A stretch of DNA of 64,000 nt from Caryophanales bacterium (GTDB lineage: Bacteria > Bacillota > Bacilli > CAJFEE01), in NCBI GenBank assembly GCA_029256085.1, contig JAQSYP010000005.1:62001-126000 (forward strand), read 5' to 3'. Below, piece by piece: positions 7,945 to 16,764 of this stretch. Under the pieces are notes generated by a model that worked only from the letters and a program-made list of their open reading frames with translations, was not told the DNA's origin and made no database searches. Position 1 is the stretch's first letter, and each line of letters begins with the position of its first letter. Position numbers and translations under genes: made by a program.

Positions 7945-8850
7945 GTGAGAGGAATTTTAGAAAATAGCTTAAGAAGATATGAATTGAAAAAACAACTAGA
8001 TACTTTTGCGTTAGAAAATGGGTTTTTACCAATAACGCCTGACCTATTTGAACAATACGAACAGTTTAGTGAGTCGAACAAGAATCTTCAAAAAGATGAA
8101 CTAGTAATAGTTATGAATGGTCGACAGCAGGTCTATTTCTTAAGACCAGACATTACGAGTGCGATTATGCGACAAGTAAAGAACTATTACGAAAAAGATA
8201 GCATTGTAAAACTGTTTTATCAATCAAGTGTATATAGAAGTGATGATTACAAGATTTTGGAGATCCCTCAATTTGGTGTTGAAAGCATCGGGGGTGGTAG
8301 TGAAACGGAAATTCTAAACCTTGCTTCAATGGTACTTAGCAATAAAGAAATCCCTTATATCATTGAACTAAGTAATTCACATATTTTAAACAGTTTGATT
8401 GCTCAGCTTGAAATTCCTGAAGTCTATATCAACCAAGTTAAAACCTTAATAGCTAGCAAAAATCATGATGGCTTGCTTAGCCTCGGTAAAAAATTAGAGG
8501 TTCATGATAATTCACTTAATTTAATTAATGTTTTATTTAATCTTCGTGGGATGTATAGAGACGTTCTCTCAAAAATTGAACCATTCTTAATAAATGAGAA
8601 AATTCGTAAAGAATTTAACAGTTTAGAAAAATTGCAATCTTCAATACCTAACTCAATAATCGACTTAACAATGGTTAACAATTTTGAATATTATGATGGT
8701 CTTATTTTTAAAGGATATTACAGTAACTTACCGAATGAAGTTTTAAGTGGTGGATGTTATACCGCTTTCTATGATGAAAGTAATGAAAAGGTTAACGCAG
8801 TAGGGTTTTCTCTAGATATTGAAGGCTGGTTGAAAGAAAGAGAGGTGTAG
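7945..8850 (+). CDS. hisZ: ATP phosphoribosyltransferase regulatory subunit
   Basis: A class II aminoacyl-tRNA-synthetase-like protein (HisRS paralog) with 'YFLRPDITSAIMRQV' and 'SSVYRSDDYKILEIPQFG' motifs. HisZ has no tRNA activity. It binds the short-form HisG that follows and gives it histidine feedback control. At 301 residues it is shorter than many HisZ (about 390) and ends after the core catalytic-like fold. Start is GTG with AAGGGGTG upstream. First structural gene behind the attenuator-like leader. Confidence 0.9.
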   Translation: MRGILENSLRRYELKKQLDTFALENGFLPITPDLFEQYEQFSESNKNLQKDELVIVMNGRQQVYFLRPDITSAIMRQVKNYYEKDSIVKLFYQSSVYRSDDYKILEIPQFGVESIGGGSETEILNLASMVLSNKEIPYIIELSNSHILNSLIAQLEIPEVYINQVKTLIASKNHDGLLSLGKKLEVHDNSLNLINVLFNLRGMYRDVLSKIEPFLINEKIRKEFNSLEKLQSSIPNSIIDLTMVNNFEYYDGLIFKGYYSNLPNEVLSGGCYTAFYDESNEKVNAVGFSLDIEGWLKEREV

Positions 8851-8856
8851 CTAGCA

Positions 8857-9507
8857 ATGGAAATGTTAACAATAGCAATTGCAAAAGGTCGTATTGAAAA
8901 AGACCTCCTATGTATTTTAAAAGAAATAGGCTTAGGTGCAAGTATAGATCCTAAATCAAGAAAGCTAGTTTTTATAGATTCAGATGTGCAAATTAAGTAC
9001 ATTTTTGTAAAACCTGTAGACGTTGTAACATACGTCGAAAAGGGAGTAGCTGATATAGGGGTTGTTGGTAAAGATGTAATTGTAGAACAAGAAGGAAATA
9101 TCTACGAATTACTTGATCTAAATATAGCAAAGTGCCATTTCGCTGTTGCTGGACCACCATTAACTCAAATTTATAACCCTAATAAAAGGCTGCGAGTTGC
9201 TACTAAATATGTAAATATCGCAAATAAATTTTTTGAAGATAGACAACAAATAGAAACGATATTTCTAAATGGGTCAGTAGAATTAGCTCCATTAATTGGC
9301 TTATCAGATGTAATAGTTGATTTAGTTGAAACGGGAAATACATTACGTGCAAACGGATTAGAGGAATTAGAGTTTATTTTAGAAAGTAGTGCTAGAGTAG
9401 TTTCAAATCGTGTAAGTTACCAGTTTAAATTCGAAGAAATTAATAAATTTGTAGAAGCTCTTAGAGAATGGAGGAATAATAATGATCAAAATCCTACAGC
9501 TAAATGA
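8857..9507 (+). CDS. hisG: ATP phosphoribosyltransferase catalytic subunit, short form
   Basis: 216 residues, the length of short HisG that lacks the C-terminal regulatory domain and depends on HisZ. 'LTIAIAKGRI' at the N-terminus and 'DVIVDLVETGNTLRANGL' (phosphoribosyl-binding loop) are typical. It condenses ATP and PRPP, the committed step of histidine synthesis. It follows hisZ by 6 bp and overlaps hisD by 26 bp, so the pair is translationally linked to the next gene. Confidence 0.95.
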   Translation: MEMLTIAIAKGRIEKDLLCILKEIGLGASIDPKSRKLVFIDSDVQIKYIFVKPVDVVTYVEKGVADIGVVGKDVIVEQEGNIYELLDLNIAKCHFAVAGPPLTQIYNPNKRLRVATKYVNIANKFFEDRQQIETIFLNGSVELAPLIGLSDVIVDLVETGNTLRANGLEELEFILESSARVVSNRVSYQFKFEEINKFVEALREWRNNNDQNPTAK

Positions 9508-10768
9508 AAGTAAAGAGTTAATAGATAAGATTCTTAAAAGAGCGCTACTATTTGATGAAAATATAGAAAAAGCAGTAAAAGGTATTATAGAAGACGTATC
9601 TAAAAATGGCGATCAGGCAGTAAGGAATTTCACTGAAAAGTTTGATCAAGTTTTGATGGATAGATTTGAAGTTACAGAAGACGAAATAGCTGAGGCATTT
9701 AAGAATACAAGTGCAGAGTTAGTAGAATCTTTAACTAAAGCAAAAGAAAATATTGAAGCTTATCATATAAAGCAAAAGCTTGAATCGTATGAATTAAAAA
9801 CGGATGAAACTTTTTTACAACAAAAAGTAATGCCGTTAAATCGCGTAGGTGTTTATGTGCCAGGTGGTAAAGCGTCGTATCCATCAACTGTCTTAATGAA
9901 TTGTATTCCAGCCAAAATTGCGGGGGTTAATGAGGTTGTAATTGTTACTCCACCAAATAAATCTGGGAAAATCAAAGATTCGATAATTGTCGCAGCTAAA
10001 CTATGTGGTGTTGACAGGATATTTAAGGTCGGGGGAGCCCAAGCAGTAGCAGCTCTAACATTTGGAACTGAGTCTATTCCTAAAGTTGATAAAATTGTTG
10101 GTCCAGGAAACATTTTCGTCGCAATGGCGAAAAAGCAAGTAAGTGGAATTGTTGGGATTGATATGATCGCTGGACCAACTGAGATTGTAATTTTAGCAGA
10201 TGAATCGGCTAATCCGAAGTTTATTGCTGCTGATTTACTTGCCCAAGCAGAGCATGATGAAATGGCATCAAGTATTCTAATTACAACGAGTACGAACGTT
10301 GCCGAGCAAGTTGCTCTTGAGGTCGAAAAGCTAACGTTAACAATGCCGCGTAAAAATATTATAGAACCTTCACTTAAAAATTATGGAGCGATTATCGTTA
10401 CTGAAAAGATTACCGAAGCAATTGATCTTGTAAACGATCTTGCCCCTGAGCATGTTGAAGTAATGACTGAAAAACCGTTTGAAGTTGTTGAAAAAATTAT
10501 AAATGCAGGCGGAGTTTTTATTGGTGATTATACACCAGAATCAGTAGGCGATTATTACGGTGGGACAAACCATACATTACCAACAAGTGGGACAGCAAGA
10601 TTCTCTTCGCCACTAAGTGTAACTGATTTTCAAAAGAAAATGTCTGTAGTTTATTATTCAAAACAAGCACTTAAAGAAGCTAAAGAGCACATTGAACGTA
10701 TTGCTGAAGAAGAAGAGTTGTTCGCACATGGATATGCGGCAACAGTTCGTTTCGAGGAGGATAAATAA
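9482..10768 (+). CDS. hisD: Histidinol dehydrogenase
   Basis: 428 residues, the normal size. Signatures include '[16 protein letters not shown]', 'VDKIVGPGN', 'DMIAGPTEI', 'AQAEHDE' and 'PEHVEVM', which carry zinc and substrate ligands. It oxidises histidinol to histidine in two NAD-dependent steps. The ATG at 9482 follows GGAGGAATAATA inside the hisG 3' end and overlaps hisG by 26 bp. hisB begins immediately after its stop. Confidence 0.96.
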   Translation: MIKILQLNESKELIDKILKRALLFDENIEKAVKGIIEDVSKNGDQAVRNFTEKFDQVLMDRFEVTEDEIAEAFKNTSAELVESLTKAKENIEAYHIKQKLESYELKTDETFLQQKVMPLNRVGVYVPGGKASYPSTVLMNCIPAKIAGVNEVVIVTPPNKSGKIKDSIIVAAKLCGVDRIFKVGGAQAVAALTFGTESIPKVDKIVGPGNIFVAMAKKQVSGIVGIDMIAGPTEIVILADESANPKFIAADLLAQAEHDEMASSILITTSTNVAEQVALEVEKLTLTMPRKNIIEPSLKNYGAIIVTEKITEAIDLVNDLAPEHVEVMTEKPFEVVEKIINAGGVFIGDYTPESVGDYYGGTNHTLPTSGTARFSSPLSVTDFQKKMSVVYYSKQALKEAKEHIERIAEEEELFAHGYAATVRFEEDK

Positions 10769-11347
10769 ATGAGAAATGCATCAATATTGAGAGACACTAA
10801 AGAAACGCAAATTTCTATTAAGTTAAACTTAGATGGTGAAGGTCAAAGTAATATCCAAACGGGCATTGGATTTCTAGATCACATGCTTACACTTTTTAGT
10901 TTTCATAGTGGCTTTGATTTAGATCTAAAATGCAATGGTGACCTTGAAGTTGATGATCATCATACAGCAGAAGATATTGGAATTGCTATAGGACAAGCAC
11001 TCCTTTCAGCTCTAGGAGATAAAAAAGGAATTAGTAGATACGGAACAAGTTATGTGCCAATGGATGAAACACTTGCAAGAGTTGTAGTTGATTTGAGCGG
11101 AAGGCACTACTTGCACTATGATGGGAAGCTTGAACATGACCGATTAGGTACATTGGACACACAAAATGTAAAGGAATTTTTCCGAGCATTTAGCTATGAA
11201 GCACGTATGAACCTGCATATGGAAGTTTTCTATGGTGACAATGATCACCACAAGGCTGAGGCACTATTTAAAGCAACAGGAAGGGCACTTCGTGATGCAG
11301 TAACTGTCGTTTCAAACAAACTACCTTCGACGAAAGGGGTTCTATAA
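10769..11347 (+). CDS. hisB: Imidazoleglycerol-phosphate dehydratase
   Basis: 192 residues, the monofunctional dehydratase without the fused phosphatase of enterobacteria. The manganese-binding histidine motifs 'DDHHTAEDIG' and 'DNDHHKAEA' are intact, as is 'GIGFLDHMLTLF'. It converts imidazoleglycerol phosphate to imidazole acetol phosphate. It begins directly after the hisD stop with GAGGAGGATAAATA as ribosome site and abuts hisH. Confidence 0.96.
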   Translation: MRNASILRDTKETQISIKLNLDGEGQSNIQTGIGFLDHMLTLFSFHSGFDLDLKCNGDLEVDDHHTAEDIGIAIGQALLSALGDKKGISRYGTSYVPMDETLARVVVDLSGRHYLHYDGKLEHDRLGTLDTQNVKEFFRAFSYEARMNLHMEVFYGDNDHHKAEALFKATGRALRDAVTVVSNKLPSTKGVL

Positions 11348-11971
11348 ATGAATGTTGTAGTCGATTACGGACTTGGAAACATTGAATCAGTACGACTAGC
11401 CTTGAACGACTTGAATATTGATTTAGTCGTTAGTGATGATTACGAAACGATAAAAAATGCTAAAACTCTAATATTACCTGGCGTCGGAGCATTTAGAGAC
11501 GCTATGAGTAGATTAAAAGAAACAGGACTAGATAAATTATTAGTTGAACGGGTTAATTCAGGAGTACCGATACTAGGGATTTGTCTTGGCATGCAGCTTT
11601 TATTTGAAACTAGTTACGAAGATGGAGAACATAAAGGACTAGGACTACTAAAAGGAAGTATTGAACGTATTCCTGAAAATGTAAAAGTTCCCCATATGGG
11701 TTGGAACAGTCTTAATTTAGATAAACAAGATGATCTTGTAAAGTACTTAAACAACGGTGATTTCGTTTATTACGTGCACTCATACTACGCTGTTTGCGAT
11801 AAAGATTTAATCGTAGCTTCAAGTGATTATGGCGTTAATATTCCAGGGATTGTGAGAGATAAAAATATTATGGGAATACAATTCCATCCGGAAAAAAGCA
11901 GTTTAATCGGGCTTAATATTTTGAAAGCGTACAAGGAGACGATAATCGATGAACCTATATCCAGCAATTGA
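11348..11971 (+). CDS. hisH: Imidazole glycerol phosphate synthase glutaminase subunit
   Basis: 207 residues, class I glutamine amidotransferase. The nucleophile is in 'GICLGMQLLFE', and 'GIQFHPEKS' supplies the His and Glu of the triad. Ammonia released here is channelled to HisF. It overlaps hisA by 23 bp. Confidence 0.96.
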   Translation: MNVVVDYGLGNIESVRLALNDLNIDLVVSDDYETIKNAKTLILPGVGAFRDAMSRLKETGLDKLLVERVNSGVPILGICLGMQLLFETSYEDGEHKGLGLLKGSIERIPENVKVPHMGWNSLNLDKQDDLVKYLNNGDFVYYVHSYYAVCDKDLIVASSDYGVNIPGIVRDKNIMGIQFHPEKSSLIGLNILKAYKETIIDEPISSN

Positions 11972-12668
11972 TATAAAGAACGGAAATTGTGTGAGACTTG
12001 AACAAGGTGATTTTGATAAGGTTACGAAGTATTCAGATAGCCCAGTAGAAATGGCTAAACAATTTGAAGCAGCAGGTGCTAGTAAACTTCATATCGTCGA
12101 CCTTGATGGTGCGCGGTCAGGTGAAAATAGCAATCTTGAAATTATAAAAGAAATAGTAAATAACACTAGCCTATTCATTGAAGTAGGTGGTGGAGTTCGA
12201 ACAATTGAAAGAGTTAAAGCCCTTATTGAGTGTGGAATTAACAGGGTTATTATAGGAACAGCAGCGATAGAAAATCCGCAATTAGTTAAAGATGCTGTTG
12301 CTAGCTTTGGAGATAAAATAGCAGTTGGTGTTGATGCCCGTGACGGATACGTTGCAATTCATGGCTGGGAAAAGGTTACTGAGACTGATAGTTTAACATT
12401 TTGTAAGCAACTCGAAGATGTTGGTGTGACTACAGTCATTTATACAGACATTGCCCGTGATGGTATGCTAACAGGCCCTAATCTAAAAGTTTATGAGGTT
12501 TTGCTAAAAAATACTGGACTCAATATTATTGCTTCAGGAGGTATCGGGTCCATACAGGATTTAGTTGATCTTAATAAGTTAGGCGTTGAAGGTGCAATCA
12601 CTGGAAAGGCAATTTATGAAGGCAAGTTCACAGTAGAGGAGGCACTTCAATGCTTACGAGAAGAATAA
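11949..12668 (+). CDS. hisA: Phosphoribosylformimino-5-aminoimidazole carboxamide ribotide isomerase
   Basis: 239 residues, a (beta/alpha)8 barrel. '[13 protein letters not shown]' holds the N-terminal catalytic Asp, '[12 protein letters not shown]' the second catalytic Asp, and the [10 protein letters not shown] region binds phosphate. It isomerises ProFAR to PRFAR. The start follows AAGGAGACGATAATCG within hisH. The 3' end overlaps hisF by 19 bp. Confidence 0.96.
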   Translation: MNLYPAIDIKNGNCVRLEQGDFDKVTKYSDSPVEMAKQFEAAGASKLHIVDLDGARSGENSNLEIIKEIVNNTSLFIEVGGGVRTIERVKALIECGINRVIIGTAAIENPQLVKDAVASFGDKIAVGVDARDGYVAIHGWEKVTETDSLTFCKQLEDVGVTTVIYTDIARDGMLTGPNLKVYEVLLKNTGLNIIASGGIGSIQDLVDLNKLGVEGAITGKAIYEGKFTVEEALQCLREE

Positions 12669-13408
12669 TACCTTGCTTAGACGTTCGAAATGGACGAGTT
12701 GTAAAAGGTAAACAGTTCGCAAATATTGTAGATGTTGACGACCCTGCGTTGCTCGGAAAATTTTATAGTGAAAACGGGGCAGATGAACTAGTGTTTTATG
12801 ACATTACTGCTTCAAATGAAGACCGTGATATTTACTTAGAGTTTGTATCAAAAGTTGCAAAGGAGTTACGAATTCCTTTTTGTGTCGGTGGTGGCATTAG
12901 AACTGTTGATGATTTCACAGCCGTTTTACGAAGAGGTGCAGATAAAGTTTCAATAAATTCTGCTGCTATTAAAAATCCAGACTTAATACAGGAAGCATCT
13001 AGAAAATTCGGCTCCCAGTGCGTTGTTCTTTCAATTGATGTTAAGAAAAATGCAAATGGTGATTATCGAATTTTCTTAAATGGTGGACGAGTTGAAACGG
13101 AAATCGATGCTATCGAATGGGCGGTTAAAGGTGTAGAGCTAGGAGCAGGAGAAATTGTTGTTAATAGCATGGATGATGATGGCATGAAAAATGGCTATAA
13201 TACTGAACTTTTAAAAATGATTACTGATAGAGTTAATGTTCCTGTAATTGCTTCCGGTGGTGCAGGAAAGTTAGAGCATTTTTATGAAGCTATTGATTAT
13301 GCAAATGTTGACGGGGTACTTGCGGCATCTGTTTTTCATTTTGATGAAATAAAAATTAATGATCTAAAATCGTACCTTAAAAATAAGGGAGTGAGTATTC
13401 GTCTATGA
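12650..13408 (+). CDS. hisF: Imidazole glycerol phosphate synthase cyclase subunit
   Basis: 252 residues, the barrel partner of HisH. '[16 protein letters not shown]', 'GGGIRTVDD', 'SIDVKK' and '[10 protein letters not shown]' mark the active site. It makes imidazoleglycerol phosphate and AICAR from PRFAR and ammonia. GAGGAGGC lies upstream of the ATG inside hisA. It overlaps hisI by 4 bp (ATGA). Confidence 0.96.
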   Translation: MLTRRIIPCLDVRNGRVVKGKQFANIVDVDDPALLGKFYSENGADELVFYDITASNEDRDIYLEFVSKVAKELRIPFCVGGGIRTVDDFTAVLRRGADKVSINSAAIKNPDLIQEASRKFGSQCVVLSIDVKKNANGDYRIFLNGGRVETEIDAIEWAVKGVELGAGEIVVNSMDDDGMKNGYNTELLKMITDRVNVPVIASGGAGKLEHFYEAIDYANVDGVLAASVFHFDEIKINDLKSYLKNKGVSIRL

Positions 13409-14004
13409 TAGATATTACAAGTGTTAAATATAACAGTGATGGATTAGTGCCGGCAATTGTGCAAGATGCTAAGTCGAAAGACGTATTAATGCTTGCCTAT
13501 ATGAATGAAGCGGCTTTACAAGAAACGGTTGAGTCAGGATTTGCAACATTTTTTAGTAGAAGTCGTGGCGAGCGCTGGCGTAAAGGGGAAACTTCAGGGA
13601 ATGTACAAAAGGTAGTTCAAATAAGTTATGACTGCGATAAGGATTCAATCTTGCTATTAATTGAACAAACTGGGGTAGCTTGTCACACTGGTAGTTGGTC
13701 ATGTTTTGAAGGTGTTGATAAATCTAGCTCAATCGTAAACGGTTTGTATGATGTTATTGCAAATCGTAAAGTTAATCCGAAAGAAGGATCATATACAACA
13801 TACTTGTTTGAAAAAGGAATAGATAAAATTTTAAAAAAGGTCGGAGAAGAAAGTAGCGAGGTAATTATCGCTGCAAAGAACACTGATGATGAAGAACTAG
13901 TCTATGAAATCAGTGACCTAGTCTATCACACTCTAGTTCTTATGGTCGAAAAAGGCATAACAATTGATCAAATTAAGGAACAGCTTCAAAAGCGTGAAAG
14001 GTGA
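13405..14004 (+). CDS. hisI: Bifunctional phosphoribosyl-AMP cyclohydrolase / phosphoribosyl-ATP pyrophosphatase
   Basis: 199 residues with two domains. The cyclohydrolase (about 1-110) has '[14 protein letters not shown]', 'DCDKDSILL' and 'CHTGSWSCF'. The pyrophosphohydrolase (about 115-199) has '[15 protein letters not shown]', a MazG-like EExxE region. It carries out steps two and three of the pathway (a HisIE fusion). It starts with an ATGA overlap with hisF. Confidence 0.95.
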   Translation: MIDITSVKYNSDGLVPAIVQDAKSKDVLMLAYMNEAALQETVESGFATFFSRSRGERWRKGETSGNVQKVVQISYDCDKDSILLLIEQTGVACHTGSWSCFEGVDKSSSIVNGLYDVIANRKVNPKEGSYTTYLFEKGIDKILKKVGEESSEVIIAAKNTDDEELVYEISDLVYHTLVLMVEKGITIDQIKEQLQKRER

Positions 14005-14008
14005 TTAA

Positions 14009-14815
14009 ATGCTTAAAGTAGATGGCCATACTCATACGCATTATTGTCCTCATGGTAGTGGAGATCACGTTGAAGAAATGATTATCCGCGCGATAGAGCT
14101 AGGGTTCGAAGAGTATCATGTAACTGAACATGCGCCACTACCTAAGAAGTTTTTGGAACGATTGGTCGTTGATGCACCGGTTGATACATTTGCTATGGAC
14201 GAGAATGACCTAGACGACTATATTAACGAGCTCATTTCGCTTAAAAATAAATACCGAGACAAAATAGATTTGAAAATTGGATTTGAGATAGATTTTCTAG
14301 AAGATTTTCAAGATTATACACAAACCCTTTTAAATGAATATGGAAAATGGTGTGATACGGGCATCATTTCAGTGCATTTCTTGAAAGGGTTGAATGGTTG
14401 GCGTTCTGTAGATTATAGTTCAGAAGATACGAAAACTGGACTAGTTTCATACTTTGGTGGCCAGGAACAGTTTCAGCTAGAGTATTTTCGTGTAGTTGAA
14501 GAATCAGTCGTTGCCGATTTAGGTAGTTACAAACCAAATCGAATTGGACACCTGACTTTATGTAATAAATTTAAAAAGTCCTTAGGAATAGAGCGTACAA
14601 TTGATTTAGGTAAAATACTTCATTTAATATTTAAAAAAAATTATACAATGGATTTGAATGTTGGGGGTCTTTTTCTAGAAGACTGTGGCGAGACTTATCC
14701 TCCCCCCGATATTATAAAAGAAGCTAAGAAACTAGGTATTCCATTAATCTATGGATCTGACGCTCACGCAGTTAAAGCAGTCGGAAGAGGCTACGAAAAA
14801 ATTAAATTGTTGTAA
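14009..14815 (+). CDS. hisJ: Histidinol-phosphatase, PHP family
   Basis: 268 residues with the PHP metal-binding pattern: 'DGHTHTHYCPHG', 'EHAPLP', 'GFEIDFL' and 'YGSDAHAV'. This HisJ/HisK type supplies histidinol phosphatase where HisB has no phosphatase domain, so the operon plus hisC encodes all ten steps. It begins 4 bp after hisI and ends the operon at a strong terminator. Confidence 0.93.
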   Translation: MLKVDGHTHTHYCPHGSGDHVEEMIIRAIELGFEEYHVTEHAPLPKKFLERLVVDAPVDTFAMDENDLDDYINELISLKNKYRDKIDLKIGFEIDFLEDFQDYTQTLLNEYGKWCDTGIISVHFLKGLNGWRSVDYSSEDTKTGLVSYFGGQEQFQLEYFRVVEESVVADLGSYKPNRIGHLTLCNKFKKSLGIERTIDLGKILHLIFKKNYTMDLNVGGLFLEDCGETYPPPDIIKEAKKLGIPLIYGSDAHAVKAVGRGYEKIKLL

Positions 14816-14821
14816 TGAAAA

Positions 14822-14866
14822 AGAGGGTTCAAAATTCTGATACAGACTTTTGAACCCTCTATTTTT
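14822..14866 (+). terminator. Intrinsic terminator of the his operon
   Basis: 13-bp arms AGAGGGTTCAAAA (14822-14834) and TTTTGAACCCTCT (14848-14860) followed by ATTTTT. Confidence 0.92.
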
Positions 14867-14875
14867 ATGATTAAT

Positions 14876-15043
14876 GATTCTATCGATCAAGTTTTCGATT
14901 CTATCGATCAAGTTTTCGATTTTATCGATCAAGTTTTCGATTCTATCGATCAAGTTCACAATTCTATCGAGCAAATTTACAATTCTATCGAACAAATTTA
15001 CAATTCTATCGAACAAATTTACAATTCTATCAACCAACTTGTC
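14876..15043 (+). repeat. Tandem 21-bp array (8 units) with TTGTCGAA end unit
   Basis: Eight uninterrupted units start at 14876, 14897, 14918 and so on every 21 bp, each with core ATTCTATCGA or a close variant. The first four read GATCAAGTTTTC after the core; the next three read GAACAAATTTAC or similar. The last unit differs (CAACCAACTTGTCGAA) and matches the end units at 27764 and 46298. It begins 10 bp after the his terminator. Because 21 bp is seven codons, several frames look like heptad-repeat coiled coils. I find no ribosome site and do not call a gene. Confidence 0.92.
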
Positions 15044-15137
15044 GAAAACTCCGAAAGTAGAAGTCAACACGAAAGTTCTAAATCATAAATCTGTAAAATA
15101 AAATTATAAATATGTAATTTATTACCACTAATTACCA

Positions 15138-15146
15138 TGATATAAT
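15138..15146 (+). promoter_or_regulatory. Extended -10 promoter of the SCIFF operon
   Basis: TGATATAAT gives a perfect -10 (15141-15146) with the TG extension. The -35 region is weak. The first codon of the precursor lies 36 bp downstream with GAGGAGGGA before it. Confidence 0.6.
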
Positions 15147-15181
15147 AGCAGAGGTATGCTTGTAATGAGGAGGGACTTAGA

Positions 15182-15319
15182 ATGAAACATATTAAAACAA
15201 TCAACAAAACAAACATTAAAGACAGCTTACAAAAGCCAGGTTGTAAAGAATGTGCTAATTCTTGCCAATCAGCATGTAAAACATCTTGTACAGTTGCAAA
15301 CTTAGAGTGCGAAAACTAA
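15182..15319 (+). CDS. Six-cysteine ranthipeptide precursor SCIFF
   Basis: A 45-residue ORF with cysteines at 21, 24, 28, 32, 36 and 43, exactly six cysteines in forty-five residues, the definition of SCIFF. The N-terminal half (begins MKHIKTINKTN) is the leader; the C-terminal half ('CQSACKTSCTVANLEC') is the modified core. In the studied homologue a Cys-to-Thr thioether is made within this core; C32 and T37 occupy the equivalent spacing here (recollection plus inference). GAGGAGGGA lies 6 bp upstream. A hairpin separates it from the maturase gene, as expected where precursor must exceed enzyme. SCIFF is typical of Clostridia, so its presence here is notable. Confidence 0.92.
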   Translation: MKHIKTINKTNIKDSLQKPGCKECANSCQSACKTSCTVANLECEN

Positions 15320-15331
15320 TTTTCACGGGAG

Positions 15332-15359
15332 GGCAGTAACTTAAAGTTACTGCCACTTT
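15332..15359 (+). terminator. Hairpin between SCIFF precursor and maturase
   Basis: Perfect 10-bp arms GGCAGTAACT and AGTTACTGCC with a 3-nt loop, then ACTTTTG. The weak T-tract suggests partial termination or a 3' stabiliser, raising precursor transcript over the downstream genes. Confidence 0.65.
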
Positions 15360-15386
15360 TGTGCCCAATATATAGGAGTTGATAAT

Positions 15387-16745
15387 ATGGCTTTAATTCA
15401 TAAATTCAAACAAGGTGAAAACTACTTTGTTTTAGATGTTAATAGTGGAGCGGTACATTTAGTAGACGAGCTAGTTTATGACTTGCTTAATGTAAACAAA
15501 TTTTTAGAAAAAGAAGAACTTCTAACTCTTTTATCTGAAAAGTATGACTCCGAAATAATTTCAGAAGCATACGACGAAATTAAACAATTGATTAATGACG
15601 ATATTTTATACTCAAAAGACTACTATGAAGATATTGCACATAGTTCAATGGATGATAGAGATTACATAAAAGCAGTTTGCTTAAATATTATTCACGGGTG
15701 TAACTTACGATGTAAATATTGTTTTGCTGATGAAGGAGAGTATCACGGGAACCGTGGTGTAATGTCTCTTGAAACGGCACAAAAAGCAATAGATTACGTG
15801 ATTAAGAGAAGTGGCCCTCGTAAAAACATCGAGATCGACTTATTCGGTGGCGAACCTACTATGATCATGGATACTATTAAAGAAATCGTAAAATATGCTC
15901 GTGATAACGAACAGGCATGGAATAAGAATGTCAGATTTACGATGACGACAAATGCAACTCTACTAAATGAAGACTCGATGGATTTCATAGATAAAGAGAT
16001 GGGAAACATCATACTATCATTAGATGGTAGAAAAGATATAAATGACAATGTTCGTATAAAAGCAAATGGTAAAGGCTCATATGATGATATCGTTCCAAAT
16101 ATTAAACAAATGATTAAACGTAGATCAAAAGACAAACTATATTATGTTCGTGGGACTTTCACACATGCTAATACAGACTTCTACGAAGATGTAAAAGCGA
16201 TGCTAGATGAAGGCTTCCGTGAACTATCAATCGAGCCAGTTGTACTTGGAGATGATCATAATCTAGCAATCACAAGAGATGATCTCCCAGAAATTTTTGC
16301 TAGCTATGATAAGCTTTATGAGGAAATGGCAAGCCGCAAAGCGAGTGGCGAAGATGAATTTAATTTTTATCACTTCAACATTAACTTAAATGGTGGACCT
16401 TGTGTTTATAAACGTATCTCGGGATGTGGTGCAGGGTTTGAATATGTAGCAATTACTCCTCAAGGTGATGTGTACCCTTGTCATCAATTCGTTGGTAAAG
16501 AAGAATATAAGCTAGGTACTATTTTCGAAGATTCATATAACGATGACTTAGGTAAAGAATTTAAGAAAGCTCATATCTACAACAAGCCAACTTGTAAGGA
16601 CTGTTGGGCACGTTTTTATTGCAGTGGTGGTTGCCAAGCTAACAACGTTAATTTTAACGGAGATATTAATACCCCTTATGATATCGGTTGTGAAATGCAA
16701 AAGAAACGCATTGAATGTGCAATAGCGCTAAAAGCAATAGATTAA
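15387..16745 (+). CDS. Radical SAM SCIFF maturase (thioether-forming, SPASM domain)
   Basis: 452 residues. An N-terminal precursor-recognition region (starting 'ALIHKFKQGENYFVLDVNSGAVH') leads to a radical SAM core with CNLRCKYC binding the SAM [4Fe-4S] cluster and the GGEP motif ('DLFGGEPTM'). A C-terminal SPASM region has 'GGPC', 'GCGAGFEY', 'GDVYPCHQF' and 'CKDCWARFYCSGGCQANN', enough cysteines for two auxiliary clusters. The family installs Cys-derived thioether links in SCIFF. The gene is 67 bp behind the precursor and 19 bp ahead of an M16 peptidase, so all three look like one unit. Confidence 0.93.
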   Translation: MALIHKFKQGENYFVLDVNSGAVHLVDELVYDLLNVNKFLEKEELLTLLSEKYDSEIISEAYDEIKQLINDDILYSKDYYEDIAHSSMDDRDYIKAVCLNIIHGCNLRCKYCFADEGEYHGNRGVMSLETAQKAIDYVIKRSGPRKNIEIDLFGGEPTMIMDTIKEIVKYARDNEQAWNKNVRFTMTTNATLLNEDSMDFIDKEMGNIILSLDGRKDINDNVRIKANGKGSYDDIVPNIKQMIKRRSKDKLYYVRGTFTHANTDFYEDVKAMLDEGFRELSIEPVVLGDDHNLAITRDDLPEIFASYDKLYEEMASRKASGEDEFNFYHFNINLNGGPCVYKRISGCGAGFEYVAITPQGDVYPCHQFVGKEEYKLGTIFEDSYNDDLGKEFKKAHIYNKPTCKDCWARFYCSGGCQANNVNFNGDINTPYDIGCEMQKKRIECAIALKAID

Positions 16746-16764
16746 ATAATTATCGAGGTGCATT

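Noticed and set aside
7770-8081. 103-codon minus-strand ORF across the his leader
   Set aside because: It covers the attenuator hairpins and the start of hisZ on the wrong strand, has no recognisable protein features, and is explained by the leader structures.
14876-15043. CRISPR-like array
   Set aside because: Units are contiguous at 21 bp with no unique spacers, and no cas gene is nearby.
14744-15101. Three overlapping ORFs of 73-108 codons on both strands that look like leucine-zipper proteins
   Set aside because: They are products of the 21-bp tandem array (seven codons per unit), lack ribosome sites, and the minus-strand one runs into hisJ. Treated as non-coding repeat.
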